In this document: one piece after another, positions 1 to 7,778 of the stretch
How positions within the stretch are numbered: position 1 is the stretch's first letter
Layout: each line of letters opens with the position of its first letter
Assembly (NCBI RefSeq): GCF_014323705.1
Contig: NZ_JABVEC010000021.1
Location: forward strand, 62,001-126,000
Length of the DNA: 64,000 nt
Direction of reading: 5' to 3'
Source of the DNA: Actinomadura alba
GTDB taxonomy: Bacteria > Actinomycetota > Actinomycetes > Streptosporangiales > Streptosporangiaceae
The notes under the pieces: model-generated
What the model saw: the letters and a program-made list of their open reading frames with translations, nothing else
What the model was told of the DNA's origin: nothing
The model's database searches: none
Made by a program: the position numbers and the translations under genes

Positions 1-1389
1 CCTGGGCGCGGTACCGCCCCCGCCTCCACCGCCATCTCCGCCTCCGGGGCCGGAGCTGTCACGGGGTGTGCCGGAGGCGCCGCGACCTCCTCTGGTGTTC
101 GGGCCGGGGGAGGCGGAGGGGGATGGCCGGCCGGATGGTCCGGCACTTGCGTCAGTCCCGGGCTGAGCCGGAGCGCCAGGGCCGAGCCCTTGAGCATTGC
201 TCTCCGAATTGCTCGAGCCGTCGCGATTGTCCACGGTGGCGCCGGACGTATCGAGCCCGCCCCAGATGACCGCGGCAACGGCAACGGCAACGGCCACTGC
301 CAGCGCGCCCGCCGCCCCCGCCCCGAACAGGACGGCGGGGCGCCGCTTCCTGCGCCCAGCCGTCCCACCGCCGTTGAGCCCCATCTGAGGGCCGGCGGGC
401 GTCTGGGCGCCTGCGGGCATCGGGGGAGGGCCGGCCGGAGCCGCGTGCGGGATGCCGGTGGGCCCCTGCGGGGAGCCGGCCTGTACGGGACCGGGACTGT
501 ACGAGGGCGGCTGAGTGCCGGTGGGTGCCGGTGGTGGGCTGGTCGACACGGGTGGTGGCCCGGTGGGTGCCGTCTGGGGGCCGGTTGGTCGTGGCTGGGC
601 GCCGAGTAGTCGCAGGAGTACGGCCTGCATGGGAGGGCGATGGCCGGGTTCCTTGGCCAGGCATGCTTGCACGGTGGATCGCAGCGGTTCGGGGAGTTCG
701 CCGAGGTCGGGTTCGCCGTTCAGGACGCGGTTCATGATGGCGGGAAAGGTGTCCGTGCCGAAGGGGGGCTTCCCGGCGGCGGCGTAGGAGATGACCGCGC
801 CCCAGGCGAAGACGTCGGCCGGAGGGCCGACGGACTGCCCGGCGAACTGTTCGGGGGCCATGTAGGCCGGGGTGCCGATGATGCTGTTGGTCAGGGTGAG
901 GGGTGACTCGGTGTCGCGGGCGATGCCGAAGTCGATGACGCGGGGGCCGTCGGGACCGAGCAGGACGTTGGAGGGCTTGAAGTCGCGGTGTACGACGCCC
1001 GCCTCGTGGATCGCCGCCAAGGCCGTCGCGGTGGCGACGGCGAGTCGCTGCAGGGCCGCGCCCTTGCGTGGCCCGGCCTGCTGGAGCGAGGGGCCCTGAA
1101 TGTACTCGGTGACGATGTAGGGGCGTTGGCCGTCCAAAGAGGCGTCGAGGACCTGGGCGATGCAGAACGGGTCCACGCGGGCGGCGGCGGCGAGCTCCTT
1201 GGTGAAGCGTTCGCGGACGCGGATGTCGGCGGCGAGCTCCTGACGGAGTACCTTCACTGCGACGGGTGTCCCGTCGACACCGTGCCCGAGGTAGACCACC
1301 CCCTGGCCCCCCATGCCCAGCCGGCCGGACAGCCGGTAGGGACCCACGACGGACGGATCGTCGGGGCCCAGGGGCTCGGCTTTTGACAT
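1..1389 (-). CDS. PknB-type serine/threonine protein kinase, C-terminus cut by window edge
   Basis: The frame is open from an ATG at 1389 to the left edge, so the 3' end is missing. A eukaryotic-like kinase domain fills about residues 18-270: glycine loop GMGGQG (25-30), VAVK lysine (K46), HRDFKPSN (134-141), DFG (153-155) and an APE motif. It is followed by a Pro/Thr/Gly-rich linker, one membrane segment preceded by Arg/Lys, and a Ser/Pro/Gly-rich extracellular start. It should phosphorylate Ser/Thr of cytosolic partners in response to an external signal; the substrate is unknown. A close paralogue at 26.9-28.4 kb has lost the N-lobe, so this copy gives the reference structure. Confidence 0.9.
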   Translation of the reverse strand, partial: MSKAEPLGPDDPSVVGPYRLSGRLGMGGQGVVYLGHGVDGTPVAVKVLRQELAADIRVRERFTKELAAAARVDPFCIAQVLDASLDGQRPYIVTEYIQGPSLQQAGPRKGAALQRLAVATATALAAIHEAGVVHRDFKPSNVLLGPDGPRVIDFGIARDTESPLTLTNSIIGTPAYMAPEQFAGQSVGPPADVFAWGAVISYAAAGKPPFGTDTFPAIMNRVLNGEPDLGELPEPLRSTVQACLAKEPGHRPPMQAVLLRLLGAQPRPTGPQTAPTGPPPVSTSPPPAPTGTQPPSYSPGPVQAGSPQGPTGIPHAAPAGPPPMPAGAQTPAGPQMGLNGGGTAGRRKRRPAVLFGAGAAGALAVAVAVAVAAVIWGGLDTSGATVDNRDGSSNSESNAQGLGPGAPAQPGTDASAGPSGRPSPSASPGPNTRGGRGASGTPRDSSGPGGGDGGGGGGGTAPR

Positions 1390-1622
1390 CGGGCGTGACT
1401 CCTGGTGCAGGGAAGCGTGGGCGTTACGCACCTTATTAGACGGATACCGCTCGCCTCAGCGATTCCGGATCATGGTCGGCGTTCTCGCCGGAGGTTCCGC
1501 ACCTTGGATCTACGGGCATCGGCGGCCGGGCCCGCCACGAACCGCCGGCATGCGAACCACTCCAAAACGATGTTCTGGACCTTCTCCTCGGCCTGCGGTG
1601 AAAGTACCGCCGTGGCACAGGG

Positions 1623-2159
1623 TCAGGATGTGGGCTGCTCGGCGGCCGCGCCCAGTGCGGTGCCCAAGGGCATGCCCAGGACGAGGGCTGCCGAGTTTCC
1701 TGCGAAGACGATGGATGTCGCGCGCCCGGTGCGTCCGGGATCGGCGAGCGACGCGGCGTATCCGGCGACGATCGACCAGAACACCCCGTGCGCGGTGCCG
1801 CACAGGAAACGTGCCGCGACCAGCATCGGGTAGTTCACCGAGAGCCCGGACAGCACCGTGCCAAGGGCGAACACCGCGCACACCATCGCGAAGAGTCGCT
1901 TGCGCGGCCACCGTGACGTCCACGCCGTGAGTGGAGCCGCCGTCAGCCCCACGGTGAAGGCGTAGACGGTGACCAGCAGTCCGACCCGTGACTGCGCGAC
2001 GCCCAGGTCGTCGCCGATCAGCGACAGCAGTCCGACCGGGAGCATCTCGGTCGTGACCACGACGAACGTGGTGATCGCGAGCACGGCCAGGCCGGCGCGC
2101 CGCCGCGCGGAGGATGCGACGGGCGCGCCGGCCTGCTTGGTGCCGGGCGGAGCGGTCAC
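1623..2159 (-). pseudogene. MFS transporter, truncated after about five membrane segments
   Basis: A GTG start overlaps the hydrolase stop (GTGA, 2156-2159), so the two genes are translationally coupled. The product is 178 aa with the MFS N-terminus: helix 1 with TTEMLPVG, the loop after helix 2 (WTSRWPRKR), and helices 3-5. MFS drug exporters of this DHA1 type are about 400 aa. The match ends abruptly after GTALGAAA, where helix 6 should follow, and the next four residues run into a stop. No continuation was recognised in 1436-1620. It was probably part of a MerR-controlled efflux operon with the hydrolase and is now probably non-functional. Confidence 0.7.
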
Positions 2160-2965
2160 GCCGACCGCTGGGGGAGGGTGCCGAGGAACTCGCGGACGAG
2201 CCGCAGCCAGATCGCCCGGTCGGCCTCGCTCAGGATGTGGGCTGCGCCGGGCAGGTCGACGAGCTTTGCTCCCGCGATCCCGGCGGCCAAGCGGCGCGAG
2301 CTGTCGGGGAGGACCAGACGGTCACCGGTCGGCGCCACGACGAGGGTGGGCACGGTCACGGACGCGAGGTCGCCGCGGACGTCCGCCCGGGACACCAGAT
2401 CGAAGTGGTCCACCGTTCCCGGCGGCATCCCCGCCTGGGTTTGCGCCACCATGGCCTCGAGGTCCGCCGGGGAGATCTCCGCCAGGTGCGTCGGTGACAG
2501 GCACGACAGGCAGGCGAGACGTGCCACGGCGCTCCACTCGTTTGCGCTGGCCAGGGTCTGGATGAGCTGGGCGGCCAGTGCCAGGACCGGGTCGGCGGCG
2601 GCGAACCCGGCGGTGAGCACGAGTGCCGTGACCCGCTCGGGGTGCCGGGTGGCGGCCCGGACCGCCACGGTGGTGCCCAGCGACTCACCGAGGACGGTGA
2701 ACGAGTCGTGCCCCTCCGCGACCGCGGAGGCCACCAGCTGGTCGGCCAGTTCGTCGAGCTGCAGCGGTTCGGTGGCGACGGGCGTGCCGCCCGCTCCCGG
2801 GTAATGCGGGCCGATGACGGTGTGGTCACGTGACAGGTCATCAAGGACTAGGCCGAAGTTGCCTTGGATCCCACCGCCGGCACCGTGGGCGAGCAGGAGC
2901 GCGGGGCCCTTGCCCTGCACGAGGACGTCGAAACGAGGCTGGGGAAGTGCGCGCTCAGTGATCAT
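2156..2965 (-). CDS. alpha/beta fold hydrolase
   Basis: A 269-aa alpha/beta hydrolase: oxyanion region HGAGGG near residue 25, nucleophile elbow GESLG (Ser), an acid residue in the APTGDRLV stretch, and catalytic His in GAAHILSE near the C-terminus. The start was set at ATG 2965 because the MerR-type promoter has its -10 at 2973-2978, which puts transcription start within one or two bases of this codon (leaderless). Upstream in-frame starts at 2989 and 3058 lie in or beyond the promoter. It is divergent from merR and coupled to the truncated MFS gene. Substrate unknown; an ester or haloperoxidase-like activity is possible. Confidence 0.85.
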   Translation of the reverse strand: MITERALPQPRFDVLVQGKGPALLLAHGAGGGIQGNFGLVLDDLSRDHTVIGPHYPGAGGTPVATEPLQLDELADQLVASAVAEGHDSFTVLGESLGTTVAVRAATRHPERVTALVLTAGFAAADPVLALAAQLIQTLASANEWSAVARLACLSCLSPTHLAEISPADLEAMVAQTQAGMPPGTVDHFDLVSRADVRGDLASVTVPTLVVAPTGDRLVLPDSSRRLAAGIAGAKLVDLPGAAHILSEADRAIWLRLVREFLGTLPQRSA

Positions 2966-2972
2966 GCAGACC

Positions 2973-3004
2973 ACGCTAAACTCCGACATCAGTGTCAGAG
3001 TCAA
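2973..3004 (-). promoter_or_regulatory. MerR-type operator in a long-spacer promoter
   Basis: On the minus strand, TTGACT (3004-2999) and a TAGCGT-like -10 (2978-2973) are separated by about 20 bp. The spacer is covered by the imperfect palindrome ACTCTGACA-CTGA-TGTCGGAGT (2980-3001, one mismatch). Over-long spacers holding a dyad are the hallmark of promoters remodelled by MerR-family activators. The adjacent merR gene is the likely regulator. Confidence 0.7.
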
Positions 3005-3029
3005 GTCGGTCCGGTGAGAGGCAGGCCAC

Positions 3030-3452
3030 ATGCGCATGAAGGAGATGGTCCGGCGCACCGGAGTCCACGAACGAATGCTGCGGTACTACGAGCAACAAGG
3101 ACTACTCAAGCCACAGCGGCTACCAAGCGGCTACCGCGTCTACAGCGAGGCGAACGTGGAAACGGTGCGCCGTATCCGCTGCCTGCTGGCCGCCGGGCTC
3201 CCCACCGCCCTTATCGCCCAGGTCCTCCCCTGCGTCCGCGCCGACGACGACCGCCTGGTGCCCACCTGCCCGAACCTGGTCGCCCAACTGCAGCAGGAAC
3301 GGAAACGGATCACCACCGCGATCCAGGAGTTGGAAGCGTCGCGCAGCATCCTTGACACCGTCATCACCGCTGCACCACGCCGGATCGCCGGGGAGCACTC
3401 CAACGCATCTCCCCGACCCGGTCCCGCCCAGCGCGCTGCTGAAGATCGTTAG
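3030..3452 (+). CDS. MerR family transcriptional regulator
   Basis: A 140-aa protein with an N-terminal winged helix-turn-helix (about residues 3-70, with LRYYEQQGLL and SGYRVYSE typical of the family), then a dimerisation coiled coil (about 80-115). There is no clear cysteine metal-binding set at the C-terminus, so it is more like the drug or small-molecule responsive MerR members. It is divergent from the hydrolase and truncated MFS genes, with a MerR-type operator between them, so it probably activates that operon. The ATG at 3030 is preceded by an AGGC-type ribosome site. Confidence 0.88.
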   Translation: MRMKEMVRRTGVHERMLRYYEQQGLLKPQRLPSGYRVYSEANVETVRRIRCLLAAGLPTALIAQVLPCVRADDDRLVPTCPNLVAQLQQERKRITTAIQELEASRSILDTVITAAPRRIAGEHSNASPRPGPAQRAAEDR

Positions 3453-3490
3453 TATCAGCTGAGCGATTTGGGCTGGATTCGGAGTGGCTC

Positions 3491-4675
3491 ATGGTGATCG
3501 GTGACACGGTTGTCCGGCTCCGTGCGTTCGTGCCGTGGGACGCGACCGAGGGCGTTCCCGAGCTCATCATTCCGCCGCTCCCGACGGGCGGCTACTCCGA
3601 TCCGAGCGCCTCCGTGCGGGCGAACGTGAGAGTACGGTCTCTTCCTGACGGCACGCCCTTGCTGCTTGCGCCTGGTCCACTGTGGGCCCGTTTCGTTGGC
3701 CGCGTGCGGCTGATCCGGTTGTCCTCGCCCGCCGTGCGCGTCGACATCGCGACGGACGGCCTGATCTGGGACGCGGTCATGGACACCGACGGTCACGCGA
3801 TCGTGCTCGAGCAGATCAAGGACCGGTTCGCAGTGCGCGCAGTGCGTCCGGACGGGACGACGGCCTGGACGATGAAACGCGTGGCAGCCCAATACCATTC
3901 GCAGCTCCTCGCCGACACCCAGGGACGGGTCTTTCTCACCTGCACGGACGCACCCGACCATGCCCCGACCATGGGAGATGTCTTCCTGACGCGAGTCGAC
4001 GACAGATCGGGCCACGTGGTGGCCCGCCGCGAGGGCTGCATCTCCCACATGTATCCCGACGGGCGCGTCATCTTCACGCGTTGGGACGACACTCGCGACT
4101 CCTGGGTGATCCTCGATCCCCAGACCGGTACCGAGTCGGTGATCGAAGACATCGACAACAACCGTGTGGTCATGAGCGGGTTGATCGGGCTGGACGCGGA
4201 CGGCCGACTGTACGGGAAGACCGCGATCGGAGGTGATTGTCTCGGCCGGATGACGTCGGCCGGCCACATCGACTGGCTCCTGGACATCGACGGCATCGCG
4301 GCATCCCAGCGGCACGGTGCCGCGATGCTCGTCCGCGACGACCAAGGCAGCGACAATGGTGTGGTGCTGTACGAGGAAGGCCGGGTGTGGGTGAACACCC
4401 CACCCGAATGCGAAGACGCGACACTCAAAGGACGCCGCGACGACGGTGGCTACATGCTCCACAAAGTCACGAACCGCAACGACCACGGCACGCTGGTGCA
4501 CCTCGACCCACACGGCCGATTGATCACCACAGAACCCGCCGGAAGCGATGCGAACCTCACGGTGGGCGATTTCCGCATGGCATCGAAGTCATCGGTGACA
4601 CCCGACGGCGAGGTACTCGTCACCGTGCTCAACCCCGCCGGAGTGCACGTCGTCGGGCTGAAGGCGAGCAGTTAG
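3491..4675 (+). CDS. hypothetical protein, probable beta-propeller
   Basis: A 394-aa protein without signal peptide or membrane segment. Strand-rich repeated units with patterns such as DTDGHAIVLEQI, DPQTGTESVIED, DADGRLYGKT and DPHGRLITTE suggest six or so propeller blades of the PQQ/WD type. No catalytic motif was recognised and no function can be assigned. Start ATG at 3491 lies 38 bp after merR on the same strand, so it may be read through from merR. Two other propeller-like proteins of unknown role occur in this window (36.4 kb and 61.6 kb). Confidence 0.75.
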   Translation: MVIGDTVVRLRAFVPWDATEGVPELIIPPLPTGGYSDPSASVRANVRVRSLPDGTPLLLAPGPLWARFVGRVRLIRLSSPAVRVDIATDGLIWDAVMDTDGHAIVLEQIKDRFAVRAVRPDGTTAWTMKRVAAQYHSQLLADTQGRVFLTCTDAPDHAPTMGDVFLTRVDDRSGHVVARREGCISHMYPDGRVIFTRWDDTRDSWVILDPQTGTESVIEDIDNNRVVMSGLIGLDADGRLYGKTAIGGDCLGRMTSAGHIDWLLDIDGIAASQRHGAAMLVRDDQGSDNGVVLYEEGRVWVNTPPECEDATLKGRRDDGGYMLHKVTNRNDHGTLVHLDPHGRLITTEPAGSDANLTVGDFRMASKSSVTPDGEVLVTVLNPAGVHVVGLKASS

Positions 4676-4859
4676 CCGCATCACAGGACTGGGACAGATG
4701 ACACGGTCGAGCCCCAGCAACGGAGTCACTCTCGGTGCCCGCCTGCTCAGATAGCCCCCGACCACTGCTCATGCTGAGGGCAAGGCCCGCCTGCTGCTCT
4801 CCCTGGTTCTGCCCCTCAGCTCACCGGCCCGGGCAAGGCCGGGTCGTCGGAGTTGGAGA

Positions 4860-7064
4860 TCACCGATCAGGACCGGCGTGAGGTGAGCTCGTGAGGATGA
4901 CGAGTCGCTGGGTCGCTCGGGTCATCGCGACATAGCGGTCGACCGCTCCTTCGATGCCCTTGCCGAACGCCTCTGGATCGATGAGGACGACCAGGTCGAA
5001 CTCGAGCCCCTTCGACAGCTCCGGGGTCAGCGACCGGACGCGGGACGTCGCCCGGAACGTGCCAGCTTCGATGTCACCAGTGCCGATGACGCAGGCGATC
5101 CCGTCGGCATGCGCGGCGAGCCAGGTGTCGAGGATCGAGCCCAGATCCGAAGCGGATCCGTGTACGACGGGGACGCCGCCGCTGCGGATGGAGGTCGGCA
5201 CGTTGGCGTCCGGGAGCACGGCCCGGATGACCGGCTCGGCTTCCGCCATGACCTCTTCCGGCGTCCGGTAGTTGATGCTCAGGGAGGCCAGGTTGATCCG
5301 GTCGAGCCCGATCCGCTCGAGCCGTTCCTGCCACGACTCCGTGAACCCGTGCCTGGCCTGGGCACGGTCCCCGACGATGGTGAAGCTCCGGGACGGGCAG
5401 CGGAGCAGCAACATCTGCCACTCGGCGTCGGTGAGTTCCTGGGCCTCGTCCACGACGATGTGCGCGAAGGGGCCGGCGAGCAGGTCCGGGGCGATGGTGG
5501 ACAGCTCGGACTCGTCGACCAGGCTGACCTGTGCATCCTGTCCGCGCAGCATCGTCACCAGGCCTTCGCCGTCGTCACCGTCGGCGCCGGAGTCGGCTGC
5601 GGCCTCGATCAGGTTGTCGACGACCTGCGCCATGCGCTCGCGCTGTGCGGCGAGAGCGGCCTCATGCCTACGCTTGCGTCGTGACGCCTCCGGGTCGCCG
5701 AGCCGCTGCCGTGCGGCGTCCAGGAGCGGCAGGTCGGATACCGTCCAGGCCTGGGCGTCCTCGCGCTGCAGCTGCTGAACGTCATCGGGACTGAGCCAGG
5801 GAGCGCACAACCGAAGGTAGGCGGGTACCGACCACAGGTCTCCGACGAGGTCAGCCGCTTCGAGCAGCGGCCACGCCCTGTTGAGGGTCATGAGCAGCTC
5901 CCTGTTCTGCAGCAGCGCCTTGCGGAGCAGGTCAGCCGGGGCGTCGCCGTCGTGCTTGTCCATCAGGATCGTGAGCAGCTCCTCCAAGATCTGGTCGCGC
6001 GCCTCGTTGTGCGGAGTACCGGGATCTGGTGCTTCGAACGCCTCGGCCCAATCGTCGGCGCTCAGCCAGATGTCGGTCGAGTCGGTCGTGACCGTCATCC
6101 CCTTGGTGGGCGGCTTCTCGTAGAACCTGGCGGCCGTCTCGATCGCCTTCACCAGGTTCGCGGACGACTTCAGGAGGGCCACGTTCGGGTCGGTCTCGAT
6201 CGCTGCTGCGGCTCCCTCGGCGACGAGGTCCCGCAGGGTGCAGGTCTGCACGCCCTCCTCTCCGAGGCTGGGGAGGACGTCGGCGACGTAGCCCAGGTAG
6301 GGCTGGTGCGGACCGACGAACAGCACGCCGCCCCGGCGGTGACCGAGGCGAGGGTCGGAGTAGAGGAGGTAGGCGGAGCGGTGCAGAGCGACGACGGTCT
6401 TCCCCGTACCCGGACCGCCGTCGACGACGAGAGCGCCGCGGGATCCCGCGCGGATGATGGCGTCCTGGTCGGCCTGGATGGTGCCGAGCACATCTCGCAT
6501 CCGGGTCGACCGGTGGCCGCCCAGGCTGGCGATGAAGGCGGACTGGTCGTCGAGCGCGGCGTGCCCTTCAAACCCGTCCGAGGTGAACACTTCGTCCCAG
6601 TAGTCGCTGATCCGGCCGCGGGTCCAGCGATACCTGCGGCGGCTTGCCAGACCCATCGGGTTGGCGTGGGTCGCTCCGAAGAACGGCTCAGCCGCGGGGG
6701 AGCGCCAGTCGAGCAGCAGCCGACGACCCGCGCTGTCCGTGAGGCCAAGTCGTCCGACGTACACGGGCTCGGGGTCGTCTGCGCTGACGATGTGGCCGAG
6801 GCACAGGTCCAAACCGAAGCGACGCAGGGCGCGCAGGCGAGCGGTCAGCCGGTGGATCTCCATGTCCCGGTCCATCGCCTCCTGGCCTATGCCGCCGGGC
6901 GCCTTGCGCTCGGCATCAATGCGGTCGGACAGGTCGGCGATCGACTGTTCGAGGCTCTCCGCGATGGCCGCGAAGTGCTGCTCGTCGCCGGCGATCAGCG
7001 TCGCGTCGGCCTTGGGGGAGAGGTGGTCGGGAAGGTCGAACGCGCTGGTGGTCAGGGGGTTCAC
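4860..7064 (-). CDS. helR: HelR-like RNA polymerase-recycling ATPase (rifamycin tolerance)
   Basis: A 734-aa superfamily-1 UvrD/HelD-like motor. A GTG start at 7064 gives the expected N-terminus (residues 2-10 NPLTTSAFD), with GGAG nine bases upstream; the longer frame runs across the RAE promoter element and was rejected. Residues 25-90 form a long coiled coil as in HelD proteins; Walker A GGPGTGKT is at 216-223, a Walker B-like VVDEAQE near 560, and C-terminal helicase motifs with YVAMTRATQRLV. HelR proteins displace rifamycins from RNA polymerase and recycle stalled complexes. The RAE about 110 bp upstream supports rifamycin-inducible expression. Length and motif order match intact family members. 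Confidence 0.88.
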   Translation of the reverse strand: MNPLTTSAFDLPDHLSPKADATLIAGDEQHFAAIAESLEQSIADLSDRIDAERKAPGGIGQEAMDRDMEIHRLTARLRALRRFGLDLCLGHIVSADDPEPVYVGRLGLTDSAGRRLLLDWRSPAAEPFFGATHANPMGLASRRRYRWTRGRISDYWDEVFTSDGFEGHAALDDQSAFIASLGGHRSTRMRDVLGTIQADQDAIIRAGSRGALVVDGGPGTGKTVVALHRSAYLLYSDPRLGHRRGGVLFVGPHQPYLGYVADVLPSLGEEGVQTCTLRDLVAEGAAAAIETDPNVALLKSSANLVKAIETAARFYEKPPTKGMTVTTDSTDIWLSADDWAEAFEAPDPGTPHNEARDQILEELLTILMDKHDGDAPADLLRKALLQNRELLMTLNRAWPLLEAADLVGDLWSVPAYLRLCAPWLSPDDVQQLQREDAQAWTVSDLPLLDAARQRLGDPEASRRKRRHEAALAAQRERMAQVVDNLIEAAADSGADGDDGEGLVTMLRGQDAQVSLVDESELSTIAPDLLAGPFAHIVVDEAQELTDAEWQMLLLRCPSRSFTIVGDRAQARHGFTESWQERLERIGLDRINLASLSINYRTPEEVMAEAEPVIRAVLPDANVPTSIRSGGVPVVHGSASDLGSILDTWLAAHADGIACVIGTGDIEAGTFRATSRVRSLTPELSKGLEFDLVVLIDPEAFGKGIEGAVDRYVAMTRATQRLVILTSSPHAGPDR

Positions 7065-7173
7065 GTCATCAGCTCCGATCTGAGGTTCGTAAAACGTCGA
7101 CAACAACACACGCACTTCGCGACCCCCGTTTCCGCAGGTTCTGGCCTCGGCCGACGATTCTGCGGCACGACCC

Positions 7174-7192
7174 GGGTCTTGCCGCAAGCCCC
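7174..7192 (-). promoter_or_regulatory. rifamycin-associated element (RAE) upstream of helR
   Basis: The minus strand reads GGGGCTTGCGGCAAGACCC. This matches the published 19-bp RAE consensus as I recall it (GGGGCTTGCGGCAAGGCCC) at 18 of 19 positions and points toward helR. RAEs precede rifamycin-inducible resistance genes in actinomycetes. It lies about 110 bp before the GTG start. Confidence 0.85.
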
Positions 7193-7524
7193 CCAGTGCG
7201 CTATACGTTGAAAATGGAAAGGAGTGGGTACTCTCCTTTTCCCTTCATCGTCCGCTGTGGACGGACGAACTCCTCGCGAAGCGGCGGCGCGCCGGCGGTT
7301 GAGCCTACGCCTGGCCGGATCGCAGGTGCCGACACGCGAGTCGCCGACTTCGTGACGACGATCAACGTCCTGCGCCGCATCGTCGCCAACCTTGGCGGCA
7401 ACAGTGACCTGCCCTGAAGGGGTTTGTTCGACCCCCGGGTGGCGCGCATCCCCGGAGCATCAGCTCCGACCGTGAGGACTCCGTATACCGAGCCCACGCC
7501 TGTGGAGTGATCTGCCTCACACGC
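7193..7524. other. intergenic region without a confident gene
   Basis: Short overlapping frames exist on both strands (for example a 73-codon plus frame and a 109-codon minus frame), but none has a recognisable domain, convincing ribosome site or conserved context. The stretch separates the RAE of helR from the ECF41-type promoter. Confidence 0.4.
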
Positions 7525-7551
7525 TGTCACAACGATCGATCACGCGGTGTC
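7525..7551 (+). promoter_or_regulatory. ECF41-type sigma factor promoter
   Basis: TGTCACA (7525-7531) is followed after 16 bp by TGTC (7548-7551). The known ECF41 promoter has -35 TGTCACA and -10 CGTC, so one -10 base differs. The ECF41 sigma gene lies 3.8 kb downstream. The direct repeat begins at 7534, so the -35 box exists only in this copy and not before the intact oxidoreductase gene. Confidence 0.65.
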
Positions 7552-7721
7552 TTGAGGCCGAACCCCTAGAAACGCAGGAGACACCATGGCTGAGAACACC
7601 GATGTGGTCGTGATCGGCGGCGGATACGCCGGCGTCATGGCGGCCAATCGCCTGACGCAGCGCGACGAGGTGACAGTGACACTGATCAACCCGCGCCGGA
7701 CCTTCGTCGAGCGGCTCCGCC
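7534..7721 (+). repeat. 188-bp direct repeat, left copy
   Basis: Nearly identical to 9931-10118 (offset 2397; two substitutions seen, near 7606 and 7623). It contains the promoter -10, leader, ribosome site and first 45 codons of the oxidoreductase gene. The two copies flank the MMPL gene. Confidence 0.95.
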
Positions 7722-7744
7722 ATGGCTGCCTGAACAGCGCGTAA
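7586..7744 (+). pseudogene. 5' fragment of the FAD-dependent oxidoreductase gene
   Basis: Codons 1-45 copy the start of the gene at 9983, including the FAD-binding GGGYAGVMAANRL. Homology stops at 7721, and seven unrelated codons lead to TAA at 7744 (52 aa in all). It keeps the ribosome site CAGGAG and the ECF41-type promoter, so it may be transcribed and act only as a leader for the MMPL gene that begins 34 bp later. Confidence 0.85.
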
Positions 7745-7778
7745 CTTTCCCACGTCGACTGAACAATGAGGAATCCCC

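Noticed and set aside
7065..7187. Upstream extension of helR to an ATG at 7187
   Set aside because: It would translate through the RAE element; the GTG at 7064 has a ribosome site and the family N-terminus.
7196..7417. Plus-strand 73-codon frame after helR RAE
   Set aside because: It begins next to the RAE on the opposite strand, and no family or ribosome site supports it.
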